A DNA stretch of 64,000 nt. Origin: Pleurocapsa sp. PCC 7327. GTDB taxonomy: Bacteria; Cyanobacteriota; Cyanobacteriia; Cyanobacteriales; Microcystaceae. A program made the position numbers and the translations under genes. Within the stretch, counting starts at the first letter, position 1, and each line of letters begins with the position of its first letter. The notes beneath the pieces were generated by a model. The model was not told where the DNA came from, did no database searches, and saw only the letters and a program-made list of their open reading frames with translations. Location of the stretch: positions 3,015,501 to 3,079,500 of the forward strand of contig NC_019689.1 of NCBI RefSeq assembly GCF_000317025.1, given 5' to 3'. This document shows positions 55,941-64,000 of this stretch, piece by piece.

Positions 55941-56434
55941 ATATGAAAGGGATGCATGAGAATATTATGTTCTGCCGTGAAGACAATCATAAAGTTGAAA
56001 GTCCCGGAGACACCGAGCATCAGTCCATCAGAAAAGCTTCCTTGTCCGATGGGATAGATCGGCAGGACGGAAGTGGCAGCCGCAACCGGAACCGAAAAGG
56101 CAACCGAAATCCAAGGACGCATCCCCAGACGATAGCTCAGTTCCCACTGACGACCCATATAAGCATAGATGGCAATCAGAAAATGGAGCACGATTAGCTC
56201 ATAGAGACCGCCATTGTAGAGCCATTCATCGAGAGTGGAAGCATCCCAAATCGGGTAAAAGTGCAAGCCAATCGCAGCCGAAGTGGGAACGACAGTTGCC
56301 ATCATAAGATTATTGCCACCAAGCAGCGAACCCTTTACAGGCTCGCGGATTCCATCAATATCCACTGGAGGTGCGGCAATAATGGCAAGGATAAAAACAA
56401 TCGCAGAAACTAAGGCGGTGGGAATTAATTGATA
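55937..56434 (-). pseudogene. psbA: Internal fragment of psbA (photosystem II D1)
   Basis: About 165 codons matching D1 from roughly residue 37 to 198: [39 protein letters not shown], then [36 protein letters not shown] and [11 protein letters not shown]. Tyr161, Asp170, Glu189, His190 and His198 (D1 numbering) are all present. The first 36 residues and everything after His198, including the D1 C-terminus, are missing. Substitutions such as GLYELIVLH and ISVAFSVP show divergence from standard D1. Confidence 0.85.
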
Positions 56435-56449
56435 TTAAGGGTTTTCGAG

Positions 56450-57889
56450 TTAGGAAAGCAGAAGAGAAGGGGATTGTCTCCCTGGTTCGCGGACAAAGAT
56501 TAAGGGTAAGAGCGCTACCAGGCGCAGTACGGCAGAAAGAATAAACAGTCCGTCAATGCCGCCGAAAGAAGCGTATTGACTCAAGAAGCCTCCAATAGTC
56601 GTGCCCAATGCACCTCCCAAGCCGCTGATAGCAGCCGCAGTTGCAAAATAACTCGACGATGACTTCCCGATAGGCGCGATCGCCATTTGTAAATTATTAG
56701 AGCAAAGATCGATTGCTGACCAAGCGCTGCCCCAAAGCACGTATAATAGGGGCAGCCATAGCCAAACAGAAAGCCTATCGGTATTAACCCCCAGCCACAG
56801 TAAAGGGATTGCGGCAACTAAAATTCCTACCGACAGCAACACCCGACGATTGCCGATGTGGTCTGCCAATTTTCCCCATATCAGCAGCATCAAGACATTA
56901 GCCCCTGCGTTGAGACTACTATAGATGGTCACGCAACCAATATCCAGTCCTAAGTTTTTGAGGAGATAAACATTGAAAAAAGGAAGGCTGAGGTTAATCG
57001 CAAACATCCATACGCCGTAATAGAATAGATATTTAAGGAAGTTAGTATCTCTCAGGAGACTGACAAATGCAGGCGGTTGGAGAACTGAAGAATCTGACTC
57101 AGGCGCGATCGCTTTGCTTGCTGCCTGTGGATTGACATCTGCCATCAACAACTGAAAGCTCAAACTAACAATCCCTGCCAAGACTGCCAGAGTTAAGACC
57201 AGACTGTAGGCTTGAATCGTTCCGCCTCCCCAATAAGACATTATCATTCCCAGTAAAGGCACGCAAAACAAGTTAGTTAGATTCGCCATACTATTGCGCA
57301 GTCCAAAATATCGCCCCCGCAAGCGTCGGGGAACCAAGACTGCCATCCAGCTAACCCAAGAAGCGCTGCCCATAGCGCTGCAAGTATGGGTAAATAGGGA
57401 AATTAATAGCGTCCATTGAATCAGTTGGTGCGCCTCAAATAGATGCGCCCCAAAACCAATAATTCCTAAGACTAAAATCATCCATAACATTCGCGCCGGA
57501 CTGAAAACTCGAAAGTTATACCAACGACGGCTAATCGTTCGATCTGCCAAGTATGCGCCTACGGGTTGGAGAAAATTGGCTAACATGGGGATTGCTGCTA
57601 AATAACCAATTTCTACGCTCGTAGCTCCCAAATTTAGCAAGAAATTGCTCAGTAAAACATCGCCCGTTGCGCAGGAGAAAATCGTCGAGAAAATGCTATC
57701 GTAGGTTGAAGCTTTGAGGCTGCTGCGGATCTGTTGTTTGGCAGGTTTGGCAGATGGAGCGATAAAAGCGCTCTCTGCAATAGCGATCGCGTCGTCCAAC
57801 CTATCGGTACTGTTTGGTGGGGTTAGCGTCTCTGAAACCGATAGCTTTCGGGTTTTTACGATGGCAACATCTCCGGGTAATTTGAGCAT
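56450..57889 (-). CDS. Major facilitator superfamily transporter
   Basis: 479 residues. After a roughly 60-residue soluble start come about twelve helices. MFS-type loops are visible: YLADRTISRRWYN after helix 2 and KLADHIGNRRVLLSVG in the second half. Substrate unknown. Divergent from the sugar ABC transporter genes; both sides share a repeated 20-bp element in the 280-bp spacer. Confidence 0.85.
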   Translation of the reverse strand: MLKLPGDVAIVKTRKLSVSETLTPPNSTDRLDDAIAIAESAFIAPSAKPAKQQIRSSLKASTYDSIFSTIFSCATGDVLLSNFLLNLGATSVEIGYLAAIPMLANFLQPVGAYLADRTISRRWYNFRVFSPARMLWMILVLGIIGFGAHLFEAHQLIQWTLLISLFTHTCSAMGSASWVSWMAVLVPRRLRGRYFGLRNSMANLTNLFCVPLLGMIMSYWGGGTIQAYSLVLTLAVLAGIVSLSFQLLMADVNPQAASKAIAPESDSSVLQPPAFVSLLRDTNFLKYLFYYGVWMFAINLSLPFFNVYLLKNLGLDIGCVTIYSSLNAGANVLMLLIWGKLADHIGNRRVLLSVGILVAAIPLLWLGVNTDRLSVWLWLPLLYVLWGSAWSAIDLCSNNLQMAIAPIGKSSSSYFATAAAISGLGGALGTTIGGFLSQYASFGGIDGLFILSAVLRLVALLPLIFVREPGRQSPSLLLS

Positions 57890-57962
57890 AAAGACGAACG
57901 GATTTCGAGTTGGCTTAGGAAGTAAAAAGGCAGACTAATCATAAAGAAATCTTTAATATTTT

Positions 57963-57982
57963 GCGATCGATCTGCAAAAATT
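57963..57982 (+). promoter_or_regulatory. Repeat element 1 in divergent promoter region
   Basis: GCGATCGATCTGCAAAAATT. Differs by one base from the copy at 58111-58130 in the same spacer, about 75 bp before the MFS start codon. Confidence 0.35.
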
Positions 57983-58110
57983 GAAAACCAAATAAACTGG
58001 GACTTATAAAAAAATCGAGAATTTAGAGAGGTCTTGTCGAAAGAGTCAGACTGTAGCGACAATAGAAATTAGCGATCCCTCTAGGGTTTTCCTCAAAAAG
58101 CTCCGGTGTA

Positions 58111-58130
58111 GCGATCGATCTGCAAGAATT
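58111..58130 (+). promoter_or_regulatory. Repeat element 2 in divergent promoter region
   Basis: GCGATCGATCTGCAAGAATT, 40 bp before the start of the sugar-binding protein gene. Confidence 0.35.
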
Positions 58131-58169
58131 AATCTTTGCCGCTACATTTTATTAAGAATTATGTAGTCG

Positions 58170-59480
58170 ATGACCACTCCTGCTATTGACAATAAAATTC
58201 CCTACCTATCTTCATTTTTGTCAAAGATTAAGCAATTTTTCCTAAAATGGGGGAGTTTATTGTTAATTGTTTTCTCTCTGACAGCCTGTAGCCAAAATAC
58301 GGATGGAATAATCACCGTAACCCTAAGTGGCTGGCAAAGCAATCCCACTGAAAGACATTTGATAGAACAAGTTTTAAAAGATTTTGAAGTGAAACATCCC
58401 GATATAAAGATCGACTTTGAAATCATAACCGACCAGTATATGGATGTTATCAAGACGCGATTAATTGGCGATGCTGCGCCAGATGTTTTTTACTTAGAGG
58501 CTTTTGAAGCCCCTTTACTGATGAGTTATGGGGTTTTAGAACCTTTAGATAGCTACATTACTGCTGAGTTCGATCTAGCTGATTTTGAACCTTCTTTGCT
58601 CGAAGTGTTTAAATACAAAGGTAAACTCTATGGCTTGCCAAAAGATTTTTCTACATTAGCCCTATTTTATAACAAACAATTCTTCAGTCAAGCTAACTTG
58701 AAGACTCCTCCAAAAACTTGGCAACAGTTGCGGAAGTATTCCAAAAGACTTACTGTCGATCTTAATGGCGATCGCAGAAAAGATCGCTATGGTTTGGGAA
58801 TTACGCCAGAACTCGCGCGTCAATACTTTTTAATGAAAGCGTTTGGGGGAGAATTAATCAACCGAAAAGATTACGCTAGTTTTGCAACAAAAAAGAGCGT
58901 AAAAGGGTTAAAGAAAATTGTCGAGCAATATCAAAAAGAGCAAACGGCTGCTCAACCTTCGGATGTGGGCGCAAGTTCTGATAGTGAAATGTTTGGTCAG
59001 GGAAAAGCTGCGATGGTAGTTGACGGAAATTGGGCAATTCCTTATTTAAAAGAAACCTTTCCCGATCTTGAATTTGCTACAGCTGAGGTGCCATCAATAA
59101 ACGGAAAAAAAAGTACGATGGCTTATACAGTTGCTTATGTAATGAACAAAAAAGCCAAACATAAAGATGCAGCCTGGAAACTCATCTCTTATCTGACCGG
59201 AAAAGAGGGCATGCAAGCTTGGGCAAAAGGTGGAGTTGTCTTGCCAAGCCGAAGATCGATCCTATCAGAACTAGGATATATAGAAAATCCTCTTTACGCT
59301 CCTTTTATCAGAGGAATAAATTATGCAACGATATGGCAAGCTGGAATAAATTTACCGACTATTAGAACTCATTTTAATAATCAATTTTTAAGTGCTTTAT
59401 TGGGTCAGCAATCTTTAATAAAAGCCTTGCAAAAAGCTCAAAAAGATGCCAATAAAGAAATTCAAGCAGCTGATTACTAA
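58170..59480 (+). CDS. Sugar ABC transporter substrate-binding lipoprotein
   Basis: 436 residues. A hydrophobic stretch (about 28-38) ends in the lipobox LTAC. Family 1 solute-binding fold: VTLSGWQSNPTERHLIEQVL, GLPKDFSTLALFYNKQFF, GQGKAAMVVDGNWAIPYLK. Extracytoplasmic capture of an oligosaccharide or osmolyte. Gene order with two permeases and no ATPase is like the Synechocystis glucosylglycerol system (ggtBCD with distant ggtA), which makes a compatible-solute substrate a reasonable guess. Confidence 0.87.
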   Translation: MTTPAIDNKIPYLSSFLSKIKQFFLKWGSLLLIVFSLTACSQNTDGIITVTLSGWQSNPTERHLIEQVLKDFEVKHPDIKIDFEIITDQYMDVIKTRLIGDAAPDVFYLEAFEAPLLMSYGVLEPLDSYITAEFDLADFEPSLLEVFKYKGKLYGLPKDFSTLALFYNKQFFSQANLKTPPKTWQQLRKYSKRLTVDLNGDRRKDRYGLGITPELARQYFLMKAFGGELINRKDYASFATKKSVKGLKKIVEQYQKEQTAAQPSDVGASSDSEMFGQGKAAMVVDGNWAIPYLKETFPDLEFATAEVPSINGKKSTMAYTVAYVMNKKAKHKDAAWKLISYLTGKEGMQAWAKGGVVLPSRRSILSELGYIENPLYAPFIRGINYATIWQAGINLPTIRTHFNNQFLSALLGQQSLIKALQKAQKDANKEIQAADY

Positions 59481-59504
59481 ATCAAATAAGTCCCGAATGA
59501 TTTC

Positions 59505-60404
59505 ATGAAAAAAAAGAGTCAAAAAAAGGTTTTGCAACAGGAAGCATCTTCTGGATATTTATTTATGGCTCCTAGTCTAATTATTTTAAGTATCTTTTTA
59601 TTTTTACCAATTCTCTATGCCATATTTTTATCTTTTCATAAGGTTCAAGTTCTAGGAGAGCTAAGTTATCGATTCGTTGGCAGTCGAAATTTCAGCCGAA
59701 TCTTAGATGATGAAAGGGTTTGGATCGCTTTAAAAAATACTTTTGATTATGTTATCGTCGTTGTTCCTAGCCAAACTATTTTGGCACTAATTCTAGCTGC
59801 GATCTTGAATGCTAGTATCAAAGGCAGACAGTTATTTAGAGTTATCTTTTTTCTGCCAACTGTAACTTCTTCTGCTGTTTTAACTTTAATTTTTATTTGG
59901 ATTTATAACTCTAATGGTTTGTTGAATAATTTGTTTTCTCATGTTGGGTTGCCAACCTATAATTGGTTGGGCGATCCCCAGATAGCTCTTAAAGCTATTA
60001 TGATTATGAATGTTTGGTCTACTGTTCCGTTTTTTATGGTCATCTATTTAGCCGCACTCCAAGACATTCCTTCTGAATTATATGAGGCAGCAAAAATTGA
60101 TGGGGCCAATGAGTGCGATCGCTTTTTTAATATTACGTTACCCTTGCTTAAACCCGTTACTTTTTTTGTCATCGTGATGGGAATTATTGGTACGTTTCAG
60201 TTATTCGATCAATCTTATATCTTTTCAAATGGTTCTGGTGGTCCCAACAATTCAACACTGACAGTTGTCCTTTTAATTTATCAATATGCTTTCAAAAGTT
60301 TAGATATGGGCTACGCTGCTGCACTTGCCTTGATGCTAGCAGGTGTAATTTTGATAGTAACACTAATTCAGCGTCGTTTCTTTCAAAATGAAAAAATCTA
60401 CTAA
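59505..60404 (+). CDS. Sugar ABC transporter permease (MalF/UgpA type)
   Basis: 299 residues, six helices. EAA loop YEAAKIDGANECDRFFNITLPLLKP is intact for ATPase contact. 24 bp after the binding-protein gene and 14 bp before the second permease, a clear operon. Pairs with the next protein to form the channel. Confidence 0.9.
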   Translation: MKKKSQKKVLQQEASSGYLFMAPSLIILSIFLFLPILYAIFLSFHKVQVLGELSYRFVGSRNFSRILDDERVWIALKNTFDYVIVVVPSQTILALILAAILNASIKGRQLFRVIFFLPTVTSSAVLTLIFIWIYNSNGLLNNLFSHVGLPTYNWLGDPQIALKAIMIMNVWSTVPFFMVIYLAALQDIPSELYEAAKIDGANECDRFFNITLPLLKPVTFFVIVMGIIGTFQLFDQSYIFSNGSGGPNNSTLTVVLLIYQYAFKSLDMGYAAALALMLAGVILIVTLIQRRFFQNEKIY

Positions 60405-60418
60405 ATAAGGGAAAAAGA

Positions 60419-61246
60419 GTGAAAGTTTTTCTCGGACTAAAACCTATTCTCTATATCTTCTTAATCCTATATGCAATAATTACTTGTGTGCCCTTTGCTT
60501 GGGCACTTTCAGCCTCTTTTAAACCTCTCAATGAAATTGTAGCTGGTGGCTTAAATTTTATTCCTCAAAATTTTACTCTTGATAACTACCGACAAATTTT
60601 TTTTGAATCGCCTTTATTCGGACGCTGGTTTTTAAATAGCATATTTGTAGCTGTCTGCGTTACTGGATTAAACCTTTTATTCAATTCTATGGCTGGCTAT
60701 GCTTTAGCAAGAATTTCCTTTCCAGGACAGCCATTATTATTTGGATTAATCGTGGCAGTTTTACTAATTCCTATCCAAGTTACATTAATTCCTACTTACT
60801 TGATTTTAAAGTATTTGGGATGGCTGAATAGTTATCAAGGACTGATCGTACCGAATGCAGCCAATGCTACATTTATTTTTATGATGCGACAGTTTTTTGT
60901 CAATTTCCCCAAGGAACTGGAAGAAGCTGCGGCATTAGATGGATTAAATCGCTGGGAAACTTTTTTATACATTGTTTTGCCTCTAGCTAAACCAGCTTTA
61001 GCAGCACAAACTATTTTTATTTTTATGAGTTCTTGGAACAACTTTTTAATGCCATTAATGATTTTATCCTCTGCAGAAATGTTTACGCTTCCATTAGGAT
61101 TAAATACCTTTAAAGGACTTTATATCAGTTATTGGAACTATATTATGGCAGCATCGATCGTTTTTACACTGCCGGCGATCGCAATTTATTTATTCTTCAA
61201 TCGTTATTTCGTTGCTGGAATGCTTTTTACAGGCACTAAGGGATGA
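60419..61246 (+). CDS. Sugar ABC transporter permease (MalG/UgpE type)
   Basis: 275 residues, GTG start with a purine-rich ribosome-binding site. Six helices; the EAA loop reads EEAAALDGLNRWETFLYIVL with PLAKPAL. Third gene of the importer operon. The ATPase subunit must be encoded elsewhere. The following 61247-61538 shows nothing recognisable. Confidence 0.9.
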   Translation: MKVFLGLKPILYIFLILYAIITCVPFAWALSASFKPLNEIVAGGLNFIPQNFTLDNYRQIFFESPLFGRWFLNSIFVAVCVTGLNLLFNSMAGYALARISFPGQPLLFGLIVAVLLIPIQVTLIPTYLILKYLGWLNSYQGLIVPNAANATFIFMMRQFFVNFPKELEEAAALDGLNRWETFLYIVLPLAKPALAAQTIFIFMSSWNNFLMPLMILSSAEMFTLPLGLNTFKGLYISYWNYIMAASIVFTLPAIAIYLFFNRYFVAGMLFTGTKG

Positions 61247-61538
61247 TCGATCGCATTAATATTGATAGTGAGATCGTTACTAACTTTTTTTCCAACTACT
61301 TCCATTGTCTTTTGATTGAAATATTCCTTCATCCCAGTCAAAATTACCCCCCACCTAGCAATATCCAGATCCAGGCAGGGGCTAACACAATGAACTCAAC
61401 TTATATGAATTCTCTAAAATCTCGCTACAAATCCTTGGAGAGGGAAAAGGGAAATGGGAAAAGAGGCATACTTCTTTCCCCTTTGCCCATTCAACTATCT
61501 GGTAGCAGGTATGAATGGAAATTGGCATTATATCTCTT

Positions 61539-63737
61539 TTAACCAATCAACTCAACAGCACGCTTGGCTAAATTTTCAGCCGTCAAGCCATTATATGCCA
61601 TCACTTGACTCGCACTGGCAGCCGTTTCGCCGCGCTTCCAAGAAAAGACATCGCGCTTGGCACTACTGCGCAACATGAGCGGTTCTAACATTCCACTCGC
61701 GCCGCCAGTAACGCCAATTAACGCATCGCCGCCAAACAATCGTTCAAATCCTTCATCATCCAAGAAATGACTGTCGGGTTGCGCGCTACCTTGCCATGCA
61801 ACATCGTCGGGACGATACAAGCGACGAGGACTGATGACAGAAACAATCCGTACCCCTATGCCTTCGTTTTCTAGATGCAAGGCGGCATCAAAAACCGGAA
61901 TTAACGTCATATCGCCAACAACGGCAAAGACGACTTTCTTTTTCCCTTCGGTTTCGTGCAATACTACGCCACCATCTCGTAAAGCTTGACGGGTTTGTTC
62001 GAGGGTTGTGAGGACGGGTAAGGCTGACTTACTCGCCGTGATGACGATTCCCTTATTCTTGGTTTCCAGCGCCCATTCATAACATGCCTGGATGCTGTTG
62101 GCATCGCAGGGGAATAAGGGAAAGACATTGCCATTGCGCATCATGGCGGCAAAGTAATTTTCCACCTCCGGACGTTGGTGCGTCCAACCGTTGCGCCCTT
62201 GCTCTAAGGCTCCCGCAGTGAATAGAGTAATGGTAGAAGGGGTGGGACGGCGCAATTCTGCCATTGCCTGAGTCACGGTTTGCCAAACTGGTAAACCATT
62301 GATGACAAAAGATTCGTAGGAACACCACAACGTCCGCGCGCCAAATAAGGCTAAACTAGCAGCCAACCCCGCACAAGCATCTTCGCTTAAGGGTTCATAG
62401 ACTTGCCCCTTGGGCGCTTGGAAATAAGTATCGTCGGGAGTGGGATGAATGATTTTAAGTCCCACGTTGACGTTGTTAATTCCAGAAGCAGCATTTCCAT
62501 CTGCATTGGTAATCACAAAGTTGGGGTCTTTTTTCCCGACGTAAACGATTAATTCTCCCATTGCAGTCGTCGCGACTTTTTTCTCGCTTCTAAGGGGGAA
62601 TTCTTGGAGAGGTAATTCGCCTAGGTCGGGTAAGGGAAATTCTTTTTCCGTGACGACATGATGGGATGCCGGACCGCCAGCCGAACGTTCAAAGTTGGTG
62701 CGGACTAATTCCCAAGCTTCGGGAGGTAAGGCACGTTCTTTGAGGGCGCTGACAATGTAACCGTTTTCTAGAGAATCTCCAGGATAGAGGTTGTGAGATT
62801 GTGCGCCCCGTTTGTGAACGCCTGCGCCTTTGAGTTGTTTGACGATGAGGACGGTTAGCTTGCCACTCATTGCCGATTTAGCGGCTTTATCGGTGGCTTC
62901 TAGAACGGCTTGAACGAATTCTAAACGTTTTTGGAAGGAAAATCTGGTGCTATCGACGTAATCCCCAGGTTGGTTGGCATCGTCGAAGTCTTCGGCGTTG
63001 ACGAGAATGACTTCTTGGAAACCATTGCCTTTCCAGTATTCGATCATTTCTGCGTTGGGTTTGGTGGAAACCATGCTGTGGTGTTCTTGGGAATAGCCGT
63101 TCCACACGAGGATGGGCAGGAAGTTGGTGACGTCGGGATAGGCAGTATGGAAGTGAGCAAAGCTACTCATGACATAGGGTTCGCCCAAACCGCCATCGCC
63201 GATGGTGACGGGGAAGAGTACGTCGGGATGCAATTTTGCACCAGCCATAGCAAAATGCTGTCCTTGTCCGAGGGGTCCGGCAGGATTGAGGAGTCCGGGA
63301 ATTTGTCCCGATAAATGTCCCAAGAGTCCGTGCATTTCTCGGAATCGCTCCCCCAGTTGCTGTACGGTTTTGATGCCCATGTCTTCTAGGGAGCGATCGA
63401 GAAACATGGTGCTGTAAAATCCTGGAGCGTGGTGTCCGACTTCAGTGATAATGTTTTTGTAACCTAACATGACAAGGGCGGCAATTCCCTCAGCAATGCT
63501 GGCAAATCCGCCGGGGTGTCCTGATTCTTTGGTGGCGGTGGTTTGTAAGGTCAGGTATCGCAATGCATCGGCGGCGAGGAGGGTTTGATAGACGGCAATC
63601 GGATCGCTGGGCGAACTAATAGCAGTCTGTCCGGGCGCGATCGCCGCTTCTTTTCCATACTTTTCAAAGTCAGGCAAACTATCGCCAAAATGCTGAATGC
63701 CTTGACAAAAAGTAGGGATTCTGCTAGCAACTGTCAT
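61539..63737 (-). CDS. Phosphoketolase/transketolase-like TPP-dependent enzyme
   Basis: 732 residues. Thiamine-diphosphate domain near residue 160 with TIGDGGLGEPYV (GDG motif) and VWNGYSQEHHSMVS; earlier KESGHPGGFASIAEGI and HHAPGFYSTMF. Pyrimidine-binding domain (about 400-560) with YEPLSEDACAGLAASLALFG, and a C-terminal domain with FLDDEGFERLFGGDALIGVT. It resembles the second cyanobacterial phosphoketolase-like family (Synechocystis sll0529 type) rather than classical Xfp, which begins differently. Use of xylulose-5-phosphate or fructose-6-phosphate is unproven. Confidence 0.78.
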   Translation of the reverse strand: MTVASRIPTFCQGIQHFGDSLPDFEKYGKEAAIAPGQTAISSPSDPIAVYQTLLAADALRYLTLQTTATKESGHPGGFASIAEGIAALVMLGYKNIITEVGHHAPGFYSTMFLDRSLEDMGIKTVQQLGERFREMHGLLGHLSGQIPGLLNPAGPLGQGQHFAMAGAKLHPDVLFPVTIGDGGLGEPYVMSSFAHFHTAYPDVTNFLPILVWNGYSQEHHSMVSTKPNAEMIEYWKGNGFQEVILVNAEDFDDANQPGDYVDSTRFSFQKRLEFVQAVLEATDKAAKSAMSGKLTVLIVKQLKGAGVHKRGAQSHNLYPGDSLENGYIVSALKERALPPEAWELVRTNFERSAGGPASHHVVTEKEFPLPDLGELPLQEFPLRSEKKVATTAMGELIVYVGKKDPNFVITNADGNAASGINNVNVGLKIIHPTPDDTYFQAPKGQVYEPLSEDACAGLAASLALFGARTLWCSYESFVINGLPVWQTVTQAMAELRRPTPSTITLFTAGALEQGRNGWTHQRPEVENYFAAMMRNGNVFPLFPCDANSIQACYEWALETKNKGIVITASKSALPVLTTLEQTRQALRDGGVVLHETEGKKKVVFAVVGDMTLIPVFDAALHLENEGIGVRIVSVISPRRLYRPDDVAWQGSAQPDSHFLDDEGFERLFGGDALIGVTGGASGMLEPLMLRSSAKRDVFSWKRGETAASASQVMAYNGLTAENLAKRAVELIG

Positions 63738-63970
63738 TTTATTAAATACCCCTTCTCATTACTGCAATTATTAAATAAATCTTACAGTTTAGTTAGGGAA
63801 GATAGCAGTGTATCGCCACAATCGTCGCTCGCAAGAGTGCAGGGTATGACACTTGCAGACAGGGGCTTTTGCCACTAAAAAATCTTTTTATCAGAAAAAA
63901 TTATGACAGTTACAAGAAATTTCAAGAAGTCAATCGGGCTTAGCTTGAAGATTCGAGCGCATAATTAAAG

Positions 63971-64000
63971 ATGAAGAATTTTAAAATTACTGCAATCGAA
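63971..64000 (+). other. Possible start of a gene running off the window
   Basis: ATG followed by ten open codons (MKNFKITAIE) at the window edge. Too short to identify; the preceding 230 bp contain no other recognisable feature. Confidence 0.2.

Overview
The window is chromosomal DNA of a cyanobacterium. PetM, Psb28, PsbQ and a fragment of the photosystem II D1 protein are encoded here, and the cyanobacterial octamer GCGATCGC (HIP1) recurs throughout. The sequence alone does not fix the genus. Most of the window is ordinary housekeeping sequence, broken by three accessory zones and an unusual number of gene remnants.

Layout. 0.1-13.4 kb: Ser/Thr kinase, carotene-isomerase-like oxidoreductase with a damaged or non-standard start, glycogen debranching enzyme, glutaredoxin, tRNA adenosine deaminase, RNA-binding protein, pdxA, petM, psb28, an epimerase, a large membrane protein and small genes. 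13.4-22.7 kb: a fused pair of dead hydrolase genes, then a relic chromosomal integron. Its truncated integrase (22036-22353, + strand) points away from about six cassettes on the - strand, separated by attC-like sites. The 7-bp cores follow the cassette pairing rule exactly in four of six cassettes. One cassette is a 3.5-kb three-gene unit (AraC regulator, azoreductase, MATE pump) lying backwards. 22.3-25 kb: broken PIN toxin with its antitoxin, amidase remnant, dead IS3 element. 25.3-29.4 kb: two paralogous membrane proteins next to an OmpR-type two-component system.

30-43 kb: amiC, murI and ahcY, followed by a peptide-export locus. It encodes a cNMP-C39 ABC exporter, a transposase-like HTH protein, two precursors with nearly identical 30-residue double-glycine leaders but unrelated cores, a response-regulator-receiver/HlyD fusion and a PpiC-like isomerase. 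Three copies of one inverted-repeat operator (8-bp arm, 9-bp spacer, 8-bp arm) lie at the regulator start and in the two intergenic regions of this locus. This is the most promising candidate for an undescribed regulated system.

43-64 kb: acyl-CoA synthetase/GNAT fusion, an unknown three- or four-gene module with an HNH nuclease, rnz, nfi-hflX, psbQ, a subtilase, a graveyard (IS605 pair with two homopolymer frameshifts, pentapeptide tail, internal psbA fragment), an MFS transporter divergent from a three-gene sugar ABC importer without ATPase, and a phosphoketolase/transketolase-like enzyme. No tRNA, rRNA or CRISPR array was recognised.
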